DNA of 52,510 bases from Alphaproteobacteria bacterium (GTDB taxonomy: Bacteria > Pseudomonadota > Alphaproteobacteria > Micavibrionales > Micavibrionaceae). The translations under genes were made by a program, and so were the position numbers. Location: assembly GCA_024279035.1 (NCBI GenBank), contig JAJRSA010000004.1, positions 1 through 52,510 on the forward strand, given 5' to 3'. The first letter of the stretch is position 1, and the number at the start of each line of letters is the position of its first letter. A model generated the notes under the pieces. It was not told where the DNA came from and did no database searches. It worked only from the letters and a program-made list of their open reading frames with translations. This document shows positions 38,046 to 46,915 of this stretch, in pieces.

Positions 38046-38729
38046 CTAACTTTCAATAGTCTTCCGAAATCCTGATGCAATGAAGAAGCTTTCTGAGCTA
38101 TCTTGACGGCTTGAAGGGGGCTTGATGTGGCGGATTGTTTTGAAATCTTTTTTGGCTTGGGCGACAAGATCTTGTTGTGCGCCACCTTGGAAGACCTTAG
38201 CGATAAAAAGTCCGTCAGGCTTTAGTGTGTTGAGTGCAAAATCATAGGCCATCTCGACAAGTGCCATAATACGCAGATGGTCTGTTTGTTTATGCCCGAC
38301 CGTATTGGGCGCGATATCGCTCATGACAAGATCGACTTTTTCACCGTCGAGTTCATGATTAAGCGCGTCGAGTGCGTCTTCTTCAGTAAAATCCATTTCC
38401 AAGAACACAACGCCAGGTATGGGATCAATGGGCAGGAGATCAATGCCGACTATTTTTTTAACATGCCGCTCCATTGCCACTTGTGCCCATCCTCCTGGAG
38501 CAGACCCTAAATCTACAACTGTAACACCTGGTTTAAAAAAGCCTAATTTGTCATCTATTTCTTTTATTTTATAGGCCGCCCGTGAGCGATAGCCGTCTAT
38601 TTTTGATTTTTGCACATAAGGGTCATTCAATTGACGTTGCAACCATTTTGCCGAAGAGACTGTACGTCCTTTCGCTGTTTTTAATCTTTTTGCAGGCTCT
38701 CTCCCACTTGGTGTTCTCTTTTTAGACAT
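38046..38729 (-). CDS. rlmE: 23S rRNA (U2552) 2'-O-methyltransferase RlmE/FtsJ
   Basis: A 227-residue SAM-dependent enzyme that methylates 23S rRNA during 50S maturation. Motifs: SRAAYKIKEIDDKLGFFKPG, VVDLGSAPGGWAQVAM (SAM site), VDLVMSDIAPNTVGH (catalytic Asp) and GLFIAKVFQGG (catalytic Lys), with PPSSRQDSSE near the end supplying the Glu. The N-terminus has a basic extension. It starts 2 bases after a small membrane protein gene. Confidence 0.95.
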   Translation of the reverse strand: MSKKRTPSGREPAKRLKTAKGRTVSSAKWLQRQLNDPYVQKSKIDGYRSRAAYKIKEIDDKLGFFKPGVTVVDLGSAPGGWAQVAMERHVKKIVGIDLLPIDPIPGVVFLEMDFTEEDALDALNHELDGEKVDLVMSDIAPNTVGHKQTDHLRIMALVEMAYDFALNTLKPDGLFIAKVFQGGAQQDLVAQAKKDFKTIRHIKPPSSRQDSSESFFIASGFRKTIES

Positions 38730-38731
38730 AT

Positions 38732-39088
38732 CTATAAAACCATTAACACCATTGAGCCAATAAAAGCCATAAAAAAGAGTGAGAGAGACGCTGCCATATA
38801 AATAGCCCCCTTTGTATTGGGAGAGATATACGACAAAAGTAAATAAATGGAGATACAGATACTGTAAAAGATCAGGCCTCTATGAAACACATCGCTCTCT
38901 AATAATCCTGTAAACCCGCTCTTGAAGCCTGTTGACTGGATTATTTCAGCTTGCAATCGCAAACAAAACATACAGGCTAAAATAAATAAAACGGCTTTAA
39001 CACGTTGCTTTTTGTGGACAACAAAAAGAGCTATTGGAATCCATAGAACATCAATCCAATCCATAAAAAATGAGAGGTAAGAGTCCAT
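38732..39088 (-). CDS. Small multi-pass membrane protein, unknown
   Basis: A 118-residue protein with about four hydrophobic segments (for example WIDVLWIPIALFVV, VKAVLFILACMFCLRL, FYSICISIYLLLSYI and SLSLFFMAFIGSMVLMVL). No family is recognised. It precedes rlmE by two bases, so it is probably co-transcribed with it. Confidence 0.6.
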   Translation of the reverse strand: MDSYLSFFMDWIDVLWIPIALFVVHKKQRVKAVLFILACMFCLRLQAEIIQSTGFKSGFTGLLESDVFHRGLIFYSICISIYLLLSYISPNTKGAIYMAASLSLFFMAFIGSMVLMVL

Positions 39089-39141
39089 TTAAAATCCTAA
39101 AATCATTTACACACAGGTAGTCTGCCCTATATGATTCGTAT

Positions 39142-40470
39142 ATGAAACAAATCATTCTTCTTTTCTTCGTGTCTTTTATTGTCTCTGGATCCCTCAGAGC
39201 GCAAACCATCATCCGAGACACAGAACTAGAAAGTGCAATCAAGGCATGGGCAAGCCCTCTTATCGTTGCGGCAAATTTATCACCAGAGTCCGTTAATATC
39301 ATTTTTGTACAAGATTCTGGGATCAACGCTTTTGTCGCTGGGGGTTCAAATATTTTCATTTACACGGGTCTTATTGAGAAAGCAGACAACCCCCAAGAAA
39401 TCCTTGGGGTTATCGCCCACGAACTTGGGCATATCAGTGGAGGTCATTTAATTCGCACTCATCAAGCGCTCAGAAATGCGTCTTATGAAGCCATGCTTGG
39501 GACAATATTAGGGATAGGCGCAGCAATAGTTACAGGAAACGGAGGGGCGGCAGGGGCCATTTCTGGCGCATCACAATCCACAGCTCAGCGTAACTTTCTG
39601 TCTCATAGCCGTATCCATGAATCAAGCGCTGATCAAGCCGCGCTTTCTTTTCTTCAAACGGCACAGATAGACCCAGAAGGGTTGGTTACATTTTTTAGTA
39701 AATTAGAAGACCAAGATCTGCTCCCTCAAACCCAGCAACTTGAATATGTTCGGACACATCCTCTCACACGCAATCGTATTGATGCTATTCGTACACGGGC
39801 CCAAGATTCTTCTTTATTTAAAAAAGGTGTGCCTCCTCAGTGGACAAAAGACTTTGATCGTTTGAAGGCCAAGCTGAGGGGTTTTATTTACCCTCAACAT
39901 GTTGAACTCACATACAGTCAAAAAGACACATCTATCACAGCTCTTTATGCCCGTGCAATTGCAGATTACCGCCTAAACAAAAAGGAAGAGGCATTAGACA
40001 AAACAACTCAACTTCTCAACAAAGAGCCTCACAATCCTTATTTTTTAGAACTTAAAGGGCAGATGCTTGTGGATTTCGGAGACATAGAAGACGCGCTTCC
40101 TTACTATAAGAAAGCTCTCAAATATGCCCCTTACTCAGGATTAATTCGGACAGCCTATGCGCATGCACTCATTGAAAGCACACAAGACAATCCTGATATT
40201 TTAACCCAAGCCATTACCCAACTCAAAAAAGCCTATAGCACAGAGCCAAAATCTCTGCGTATTCAACGTCTTTTAGGCACAGCCTATGGACGTCTTGGAC
40301 AAGAAGGGAAGGCCAGTTTGCATCTCGCAGAAGAAGCTCTCCTCAAAGGACAAAAAGACTATGCAAAACAACGTGCACAAACAGCTCTCAAAGATATTAA
40401 AAAAGGCTCTGCCGATTGGTATCGTGCCCAAGACATTCTCAATTTGATCACACAAAATGAAGAAAACTAA
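39142..40470 (+). CDS. bepA: M48 metalloprotease with TPR repeats (BepA/YfgC-like)
   Basis: A 442-residue periplasmic protease/chaperone for outer-membrane protein quality control. A signal peptide (to about residue 20, SLRAQ) precedes the M48 domain with the zinc motif HELGH in GVIAHELGHISGGH. The third-ligand ESSADQAALSFL follows. The second half has TPR-type helices (ALYARAIADYRLNKKEEALD, ALPYYKKALKYAPYSGLIRT). It is divergent from the rlmE pair and starts the run that leads to accC. Confidence 0.9.
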   Translation: MKQIILLFFVSFIVSGSLRAQTIIRDTELESAIKAWASPLIVAANLSPESVNIIFVQDSGINAFVAGGSNIFIYTGLIEKADNPQEILGVIAHELGHISGGHLIRTHQALRNASYEAMLGTILGIGAAIVTGNGGAAGAISGASQSTAQRNFLSHSRIHESSADQAALSFLQTAQIDPEGLVTFFSKLEDQDLLPQTQQLEYVRTHPLTRNRIDAIRTRAQDSSLFKKGVPPQWTKDFDRLKAKLRGFIYPQHVELTYSQKDTSITALYARAIADYRLNKKEEALDKTTQLLNKEPHNPYFLELKGQMLVDFGDIEDALPYYKKALKYAPYSGLIRTAYAHALIESTQDNPDILTQAITQLKKAYSTEPKSLRIQRLLGTAYGRLGQEGKASLHLAEEALLKGQKDYAKQRAQTALKDIKKGSADWYRAQDILNLITQNEEN

Positions 40471-40546
40471 TTGAACCTTTAAAAAAATACCTTACACTAC
40501 ACGCTCATAGGATCAGTATTAAAAAGCTTAAAAGGAGACCAAGCTT

Positions 40547-41296
40547 GTGAAAAAATTTATAACAACCCTTTCTGTTCTTGCTGTTACAACAGCATTTTCA
40601 CCTCTTACACATGCCCAAACATCTTTTTCAGAAGAACAAACAACAGAAGTCCAATCTTTAATTGAGAGTTATATTAAAGAAAACCCTCAACTTATCATGG
40701 ACACTCTTGAAAGCTACCGTGTCAAAGAATTAGCGCGCATTGAGGAAGATGCAAAAGAAAAGGCGGCTGATCTGTCCGAATCATTTAAAAAAGATACAAC
40801 GCATCCTTTCACAGGGAATAAAGATGGCGACATTGTTGTCGTTGAATTTTTTGATTACAATTGTGGATATTGTAAAAAAGCACTCGCTGGCGTTCAGAAA
40901 CTCATAAAAGCCGATGATAATATAAAAATCGTCTTCATAGACCTTCCTATCTTAGGGGAGTCCTCAACTTTAGCCTCAAAATGGTCACTTGCAGCACAAG
41001 AGCAAGGAAAGTATTTTGAATTTCACCAAGCTCTTATGAATCATAGGGGACAAAAAGTAGAATCAGAGCTTGAAACACTTGCAGAGACAATTGGTTTGGA
41101 TGTTGAAAAACTCAAAACAGATGTACAAGATCCCAAAATAGACAAAATGCTTTCAGAAAATAAAACTCTTGCTGAATCTTTGGGCATTTCTGGAACACCT
41201 GGATTTATTATTGAAAACGAGGTTATTCGTGGATATGTTCCATATGAAACTATGGCAGAACTCATTAAAGGGTTACGCGTCGCCAGAGATAAATAA
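40547..41296 (+). CDS. DsbA-family thiol:disulfide protein (ScsC/BdbD-like)
   Basis: A 249-residue periplasmic thioredoxin-fold protein. A signal peptide (about residues 1-22, THAQT) is followed by an acidic N-terminal helical region, then the active site CGYC in EFFDYNCGYCKKAL. The cis-Pro loop GISGTPGFIIENEVIRGY comes near the end. It forms or isomerises disulfides in exported proteins. The start is GTG at 40547, with AAAGGAGA upstream. Its stop overlaps the next gene's ATG as TAATG. Confidence 0.9.
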   Translation: MKKFITTLSVLAVTTAFSPLTHAQTSFSEEQTTEVQSLIESYIKENPQLIMDTLESYRVKELARIEEDAKEKAADLSESFKKDTTHPFTGNKDGDIVVVEFFDYNCGYCKKALAGVQKLIKADDNIKIVFIDLPILGESSTLASKWSLAAQEQGKYFEFHQALMNHRGQKVESELETLAETIGLDVEKLKTDVQDPKIDKMLSENKTLAESLGISGTPGFIIENEVIRGYVPYETMAELIKGLRVARDK

Positions 41297-41940
41297 TGGG
41301 TGGAGAACACATCAAAAGCACATTACAGATATGTTTATTCTCTCTTCTGTGTGCTTTTTGTTTCTCAGGTAACGTCGCTAGGGCAACGTCCAATGTTCTC
41401 CCCTTAGAGAGCCTCTTATCCCCACAAACACAGCAGAATTTTTGTAGGTCGTATCTCCCTATTTTCACGAAAGGGATTTCCTTTAATAAAATATTTATTC
41501 GTAATATTATTGGTGTTACAACTTCATACGAAGAAGAGGGGGAAACTCTTTTTGGACTTAATGTCTTTCTTGTTATTCAAAACAGGAGTTCATTTAAAGA
41601 GGATACTTTACTCAAAGTAGAAACACTCATGCCAAGCGAAATATCTTTACTCTCAAGAGAGGGAGACAAAGAAACAAGGCATAAAATGGAAGATATCAAG
41701 TTTCCCATACATGCCACAATGGCGCTCCGCAACAAAAACGCGTACCTCCAAATTAGAAATCTGGAATATCCTGTCCCACACCACAGCTCTTTTCCATTAA
41801 GTTTTACATTTGAAGAGGGGGGAAAGGCAGTCATTCCTGTTCCTGTTCTCGATCAAGAAGAGTTTGCATACACAATGGAAGCTATAGCCCTCAAACGGTG
41901 TAGAAGCCCTTCTTCTGCTCCTCTTCAAAGTCGTCTATGA
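41296..41940 (+). CDS. PCuAC-fold-like exported protein lacking most copper ligands
   Basis: A 214-residue protein with a signal peptide (about residues 1-30, ARATS). The region from FGLNVFLVIQNRSSFKEDTL to FPLSFTFEEGGKAVIPVPV aligns by eye with periplasmic copper-chaperone PCu(A)C domains. Those bind Cu through His and Met residues, including an H-x-M near the end. Here the expected HxM is replaced by YLQIRNL and the first His is a Leu, so copper binding as in the family is unlikely. It overlaps both neighbours (dsbA-like TAATG, aroQ ATGA). Function is unknown. Confidence 0.55.
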   Translation: MGGEHIKSTLQICLFSLLCAFCFSGNVARATSNVLPLESLLSPQTQQNFCRSYLPIFTKGISFNKIFIRNIIGVTTSYEEEGETLFGLNVFLVIQNRSSFKEDTLLKVETLMPSEISLLSREGDKETRHKMEDIKFPIHATMALRNKNAYLQIRNLEYPVPHHSSFPLSFTFEEGGKAVIPVPVLDQEEFAYTMEAIALKRCRSPSSAPLQSRL

Positions 41941-42383
41941 AGACAGTCCTTATCCTCAATGGTCCTAACTTAAATATGCTTGGTGTACGAGAACCTCATA
42001 TATATGGACATGAAACCCTCCAAGACACAGAAGATATGTGTCATGACCATGCTAAAACTCTTGGTTTCTCCATTGATTTTCGTCAATCTAATTATGAAGG
42101 CGAATTGGTCACATGGATCCAAGAGGCCCTTCAAAAAGTGAGGGGCATTATCATCAATGCCGCCGCCTATACACATACTTCCATCGCCATTCATGATGCC
42201 CTTAAGCTTCATAATTGTCCTATTATAGAGGTTCATTTCTCTCATCCAAAAGACCGAGAGAAATTCCGTCATATATCCTATATAGAGCCTCTTGCTATAA
42301 CAACAATTGCAGGAAAGGGCGCAAAAGGATATCTTGAGGCTTTGACTTTTTTAGAAAATAGCATTATCAATAATGCTCAATAA
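41937..42383 (+). CDS. aroQ: Type II 3-dehydroquinate dehydratase
   Basis: The third step of the shikimate pathway. The 148-residue protein has GPNLNMLGVREPHIYG (catalytic loop with Arg and Tyr), RQSNYEGELVTWIQEA, the catalytic His region NAAAYTHTSIAIHDAL and EVHFSHPKDREKFRHIS. Length matches the dodecameric type II family. It overlaps the upstream gene by four bases, and accB follows after 25 bases, an order seen in many proteobacteria. Confidence 0.96.
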   Translation: MKTVLILNGPNLNMLGVREPHIYGHETLQDTEDMCHDHAKTLGFSIDFRQSNYEGELVTWIQEALQKVRGIIINAAAYTHTSIAIHDALKLHNCPIIEVHFSHPKDREKFRHISYIEPLAITTIAGKGAKGYLEALTFLENSIINNAQ

Positions 42384-42408
42384 ATAAGAACAACAAAAGA
42401 TAATAAGT

Positions 42409-42864
42409 ATGAAGATAGATGAAAAAGCCATCAGGCAACTTGCTGATCTCTTGAACGAGACAGGTCTCACTGAAATTGAAGTCGCAGAAGGAGAAACACT
42501 CATCCGCGTCAATAAAGGCGGGACGATTATTCAAAATGGAACATCCCCTATAGCCACCACGATGCCCTCTGATCCAACTGTTCCTCAAGCTGCAAATACA
42601 GAAGCTCCCTCTACTGTCACAGCAACACATCCAGGCGCTGTCACGTCTCCAATGGTTGGAACAATTTATCTTCAAGCAGAGCCGGAAACGCCCCCCTTCA
42701 TCACCAAAGGCGCCCCTATTTCTGAGGGAGAAACCCTTATGATTATAGAGGCCATGAAAGTCATGAACCCCATTAAAGCGCCTAAATCAGGAATAATCAC
42801 TCAAATCTTAGTTGAAGACGGACAGCCGATTGAGTTCGGAGATGTTCTGGTTGTGATTGAATAG
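42409..42864 (+). CDS. accB: Biotin carboxyl carrier protein of acetyl-CoA carboxylase
   Basis: A 151-residue protein. An N-terminal helical part (LADLLNETGLTEIEVAEGET) and a Pro/Ala/Thr-rich linker (about 45-75) precede the biotinyl domain. That domain has SPMVGTIYLQAEPETPPF and the biotinylation site EAMKVMNPI. The Lys accepts biotin and carries the carboxyl group between AccC and the carboxyltransferase. It lies 11 bases before accC. Confidence 0.95.
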   Translation: MKIDEKAIRQLADLLNETGLTEIEVAEGETLIRVNKGGTIIQNGTSPIATTMPSDPTVPQAANTEAPSTVTATHPGAVTSPMVGTIYLQAEPETPPFITKGAPISEGETLMIIEAMKVMNPIKAPKSGIITQILVEDGQPIEFGDVLVVIE

Positions 42865-42875
42865 GATTTATTCAA

Positions 42876-44228
42876 ATGTTCAAAAAAGTTCTCATCGCCA
42901 ATCGTGGAGAAATCGCCCTTCGCATTCACCGTGCCTGTAAAGAAATGGGCATTCAAACTGTTGTTGTGCATTCAACGGCAGATGCCAATTCAATGGCGGT
43001 GCGTTTGGCCGACGAATCTGTATGTATTGGAGGCCCTGCCGCCAAAGACAGTTATCTTAATATTCATTCTATTTTGAGTGCGGCCTCGCTCACCCACGCG
43101 GACGCTATTCACCCAGGATATGGATTTCTCTCTGAAAATGCAGAGTTTGTACGGATGTCAGAAGAACATGGCTTTACTTTTATTGGACCAAAAGCCGAGC
43201 ACATCGATACAATGGGCGACAAGGTCATGGCAAAGAAAACAGTTACTGCTTTGGGTATTCCTGTCGTTCCAGGCTCAGATGGTGCCGTAGAAGATATGGA
43301 GTCTGGTCGTAAAACGGCGATAGAGATGGGTTTTCCTATTATTATCAAAGCTGCCCATGGAGGCGGAGGGCGAGGCATGAAAGTTGTCACCCGTGCCGAA
43401 GATTTTGCAGAAGCTTACTCAACCGCGCGCTCCGAAGCCAAAGCTAACTTTGGTGACGATACAGTTTACATGGAGAAATTCCTCCAAAAGCCACGTCACA
43501 TTGAAATTCAAGTCTTTGGAGACAAACATGGGAATGCCGTTCATCTTGGAGAACGAGATTGCTCTCTCCAACGCCGTCACCAGAAAGTTTTGGAAGAAGC
43601 CCCGTCTCCTGCCCTGACAGAAGAAGAGCGCGAACATATCGGCGCACTCACGGCCAAAGCCGTCAGAGACATGGGTTATGTTGGTGCAGGCACAGTCGAA
43701 TATCTCTACGAAGATGGAAAATTCTATTTCATGGAAATGAACACCCGTATTCAAGTTGAACACCCTGTAACGGAAATGATTACAGGATATGATCTCATCG
43801 CCGAACAAATCCGTGTCGCCGCAGGACTACCTCTCACCTTAAAAAAAGAACGCATCAGGTTTCGAGGACACGCCATCGAAGTGCGTATTAACGCAGAAGA
43901 TCCTGACACATTCGTCCCCTCCCCTGGAGAAATTACACAATTTCACGCGGCAGGAGGTTTGGGAGTCCGCTTTGATAGCGCCATGTATAACGGCTATAAA
44001 ATCCCCCCTCATTATGATTCTATGATCGGGAAACTCATCGTCCATGGCCGCAATCGGGAAGAATGTATCCGCCGTCTCCGTCGTGCTATCATGGAAACAG
44101 TTGTCGAGGGTGTCAAAACAACCCTTCCCCTGCATCTTTCAATTATAGATCACCCAGATTTTCAAAGTGGCGATTATACCATCCACTGGCTTGAGCAACA
44201 GCTTGAGAAGAATCAGTCTGAAAAATAA
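42876..44228 (+). CDS. accC: Biotin carboxylase subunit of acetyl-CoA carboxylase
   Basis: ATP-grasp enzyme that carboxylates biotin on AccB, the first step of fatty acid synthesis. The 450-residue protein has KVLIANRGEIALRIHRACKE, HPGYGFLSENAEF, IIIKAAHGGGGRGMKVV (ATP loop) and QVFGDKHGNAVHLGERDCSL. MEMNTRIQVEHPVTE and the C-terminal RINAEDPDTFVPSPG also fit. All catalytic segments are present. It ends the run from the BepA-like gene. Confidence 0.97.
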   Translation: MFKKVLIANRGEIALRIHRACKEMGIQTVVVHSTADANSMAVRLADESVCIGGPAAKDSYLNIHSILSAASLTHADAIHPGYGFLSENAEFVRMSEEHGFTFIGPKAEHIDTMGDKVMAKKTVTALGIPVVPGSDGAVEDMESGRKTAIEMGFPIIIKAAHGGGGRGMKVVTRAEDFAEAYSTARSEAKANFGDDTVYMEKFLQKPRHIEIQVFGDKHGNAVHLGERDCSLQRRHQKVLEEAPSPALTEEEREHIGALTAKAVRDMGYVGAGTVEYLYEDGKFYFMEMNTRIQVEHPVTEMITGYDLIAEQIRVAAGLPLTLKKERIRFRGHAIEVRINAEDPDTFVPSPGEITQFHAAGGLGVRFDSAMYNGYKIPPHYDSMIGKLIVHGRNREECIRRLRRAIMETVVEGVKTTLPLHLSIIDHPDFQSGDYTIHWLEQQLEKNQSEK

Positions 44229-44234
44229 CTTCGT

Positions 44235-44797
44235 TTAATCGACTTGTAAATGAAGATCAACACGAGGACGTGTCTCTGTACCCTTAATGACCTCTAGTAA
44301 TTCAGGAAAGGCATCTGTTCCCATTTCACCTAGACAGAAATGTCCATGTCCATCCATTTCATGGTATTGTACATTCGGATATGTATTGCGTATTAGGTCT
44401 ACAGTTTCTTTAACGCCGAGGACTTCCTCATTTAGAGAATAAAAAATATGAATTTCCTTGACCCGATCTTTAAGGTTTTTATTTAAAATACAAGATAAGA
44501 AGTCGTTATAGATTCGAAATGGATCAACAAAAGGAGCAACAAGGATAAGCTTATCCACCTTTTTATTATTTCCACTTAGCCATTTAAGAAATAAACCGCA
44601 ACCCGCACTGTGTCCTACAAGAATTGCATCTTCACTTATAGAAAGAGAATCTATTGTATTATACCAGCTCTCATAATTTGCCTCATAACTCTTAGGTACT
44701 TCAGGTGTTTGAGCATTGTACCCAAGCATCATACATTGTTTCTGTGTCCAGGGTATCCAATGGGAATTTGATGGAGAAGGATATAAACATGTTTCAT
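44235..44797 (-). pseudogene. RBBP9/YdeN-type alpha/beta hydrolase with an N-terminal frameshift
   Basis: The main frame encodes NSHWIPWTQKQCMMLGYNAQ then TPEVPKSYEANYESW, the nucleophile elbow GHSAGCG and a late GHGHFCLGEMG with the catalytic His. It has no start codon before an internal Met at 44732. A start with a good ribosome-binding site (GGAAG, 7 bases) is at 44797 and begins MKHVYIL, but in a different frame. The HG-type loop expected between the two parts is missing. One small deletion explains both facts. A shorter protein from 44732 (165 residues) remains possible but would lack the first strand. Confidence 0.65.
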
Positions 44798-44817
44798 TTT
44801 GATACTTCCTTTTCTGT

Positions 44818-44890
44818 TTAGTTGTTTAGTCCCACAGTTTTCTAATTCTCCCCCCTTTGGGAATCAATTTAAAAACTTGAAACTGGTGTA
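44818..44890 (+). repeat. Dispersed repeat Y (partner of repeat X)
   Basis: Shares TTAGTTGTTTA, CCCCTTTGGG, AATTTAAAAA, TTG and ACTGGTGT with 37768-37865 in the same orientation; the middle differs. Probably a decayed insertion-element end, located just upstream of the broken hydrolase gene. Confidence 0.5.
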
Positions 44891-44907
44891 AAAATTGGTT
44901 TATTCTC

Positions 44908-45867
44908 CTAATCTTTTGACTTTTTCTTTGATTTGGGAGAATTATTTTTTTCATATGCCTTGATTTGATCATCCGTCAGAGCAAGTGCGCTTGCGTGAAT
45001 AGAAGTTTCTCGCTCGACCATTTTATACACAGAGTCAAGGCTCAAAGGCGCTCCAGTCCCTTCCTGCATCACCTGCCACGCACAAGAGGAATCCATCATG
45101 ATGATAGATTTATCAGGTTGATTTCTTTTCCGAACATGTGCATTTGTAAGTTGAATAATAGCCCGTAGACATATATCTGGCACTTCTATCCCATGATGCT
45201 TTTCATATCGCCCGCGTAAATTTTGGAGAATGGTAAATGTATCTTCTGCATTTGGAACGGTCAATTCAACTTTCTGGAAACGACGATCCATTGCGGGATC
45301 AACGGCGACATATATACGATACTCATCTTTTGTTGTGGCTCCAATTATATTCAGAGCTCCAGAGGTTAGATAGGGCTTCATAACCTCGGATAGGCCTTTA
45401 TATGAACTCTCTTCACAAGTGGGCATGATCTGATGAATTTCATCAATAAACAAAATAGTCAAAGGGTAATCAGGATCAAGAGACCGTTCTCCTAGGCCTT
45501 TCAGAACAGGAACCATACGCCCTTGAAATTCAGAGATCGTAGAGGTCCCTGCGGCCATAGAGGCAAGATCCAGTTCTAAAACACGGGCACTCTTTAACAA
45601 ATCAGGCACATTGCCTTTAATAATTTCTTGAGAGAGACCCACACATAACGCCGTCTTACCCACCCCAGCAGGGGCTTGAAGCATCACATTTTTTCGTCCT
45701 TTTTGGAGTAAAATAAGAATAACCTCTAGAATCTCGCGGTCTCGCCCTGTGATAGGATCATACATATCTTGTCGAGCATTCTCTGTAAAATCGTCACAAT
45801 ATCTATGAATAAGCTCATTGAGCTCCTCATCTGTGTATTTAAAATTCTTCTTTGTTTTCTTTGCCAT
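44908..45867 (-). CDS. Stand-alone AAA+ ATPase resembling ClpA/ClpB D1
   Basis: A 319-residue protein with a single AAA+ module: DPITGRDREILEVILILLQK, Walker A APAGVGKTALCVGL, Walker B LTILFIDEIHQIMP, and the D1-like GATTKDEYRIYVAVDPAMDR followed by RRFQKVEL (arginine-finger region). The N-terminal Clp domain, D2 and any ClpP-binding loop are absent, and the tail is Lys/Ser-rich. Full-length Clp unfoldases are 750-870 residues, so this is not a simple clpA or clpB. Related single-AAA Clp-like ATPases serve in several macromolecular machines; the partner is unknown here. Confidence 0.75.
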   Translation of the reverse strand: MAKKTKKNFKYTDEELNELIHRYCDDFTENARQDMYDPITGRDREILEVILILLQKGRKNVMLQAPAGVGKTALCVGLSQEIIKGNVPDLLKSARVLELDLASMAAGTSTISEFQGRMVPVLKGLGERSLDPDYPLTILFIDEIHQIMPTCEESSYKGLSEVMKPYLTSGALNIIGATTKDEYRIYVAVDPAMDRRFQKVELTVPNAEDTFTILQNLRGRYEKHHGIEVPDICLRAIIQLTNAHVRKRNQPDKSIIMMDSSCAWQVMQEGTGAPLSLDSVYKMVERETSIHASALALTDDQIKAYEKNNSPKSKKKSKD

Positions 45868-45890
45868 GGTTATTTATACCTTTAAAGCTA

Positions 45891-46808
45891 TCATGTGCGA
45901 GAGGCTGGATATTTAAATTCTTCTTTTGTATATCCTTGCGCAAAAAGAGAGGCTGTCAAGTCACCATAGCGTATAATATTGTGCGTGACCTCTTCAACTA
46001 CAGGATGTGGATGATACCCAATCCCTAACCCAGCACTCTCAATCATCGCACGATCATTTGCACCATCTCCTATGGCAAGGACTTGTTCGGATGTTACCCT
46101 CTTTTTCAATACATATTCATTCATGAAAACCAATTTTGCATCTTGATCTGAAACAGGGTCTTCTAGAAACCCCGTGATTTTGCCGTTTTTAAACGCCATA
46201 TTATTTCCATGATGATGATGGAAATGGCACTGCTCCGCAATATAGGATGTAAAATAGGTAAATCCTCCAGAGATCAACACACACATTGCCCCATGATGAC
46301 GCATCGTCTCAACCAAAGTTCGCGCCCCTGGATTGAGGTGTGTTTCTTCTCGTATTTTTTGCAAAGCATCTCTTGGTTTACCCGCCAATAAAGCGACACG
46401 TTCTCTCAAAGAGGTTTTAAAATTCAACTCTCCGCGCATCGCCCTTTCTGTGATTGCGGCCACCATTAATCTTAAACCAAATTCTGCAGCAACCTCATCG
46501 AGCGTTTCGCCATCAACAATTGTACTATCCATATCCGCCATCAGGAGTTTCTTACGACGATATTTATTATCAAGCGTTACAAAATGATCTACACGCACAT
46601 GGTACAACAATTCTCTTATAGCTGTCATAAACGAGGTATCAGGCGGAGAAGAAATTTTTATATCAAGCGCTTTTTTATCAGACAGCCATATTCTGGGCGC
46701 TGTTTCTTGCAGATTATGCTCTGTAAGAATAACGTCAACTCCCCCAAGAAGAGAGTCACTGAGGGGTGTATCAGAAGCGACCAGAGTTAAAATATATGTA
46801 TCGGACAT
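45891..46808 (-). CDS. serB: Phosphoserine phosphatase
   Basis: Last step of serine synthesis. The 305-residue protein has an N-terminal regulatory-like region, then the HAD motif I as DMDSTIVDGETLDEVA, motif II in CVLISGGFTYFTSYI and motif IV AIGDGANDRAMIESAGLGIG. The nucleophile is the first Asp of DMDST. It is divergent from serC, the preceding step of the same pathway, with about 107 bases between the two starts. Confidence 0.96.
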   Translation of the reverse strand: MSDTYILTLVASDTPLSDSLLGGVDVILTEHNLQETAPRIWLSDKKALDIKISSPPDTSFMTAIRELLYHVRVDHFVTLDNKYRRKKLLMADMDSTIVDGETLDEVAAEFGLRLMVAAITERAMRGELNFKTSLRERVALLAGKPRDALQKIREETHLNPGARTLVETMRHHGAMCVLISGGFTYFTSYIAEQCHFHHHHGNNMAFKNGKITGFLEDPVSDQDAKLVFMNEYVLKKRVTSEQVLAIGDGANDRAMIESAGLGIGYHPHPVVEEVTHNIIRYGDLTASLFAQGYTKEEFKYPASRT

Positions 46809-46915
46809 AAAAAGGGGTCACATTTTCTAAATGATTCGAGATCTTGTCTGTTATCCTACAATAAAAGAGGCTAGAGTTCTTATAGAATTTACAAATTTTA
46901 TGAAGGACATAATGT

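Noticed and set aside
43109-43808. Long antisense ORFs within accC
   Set aside because: They are shadows of a strongly supported accC frame and show no independent family features.
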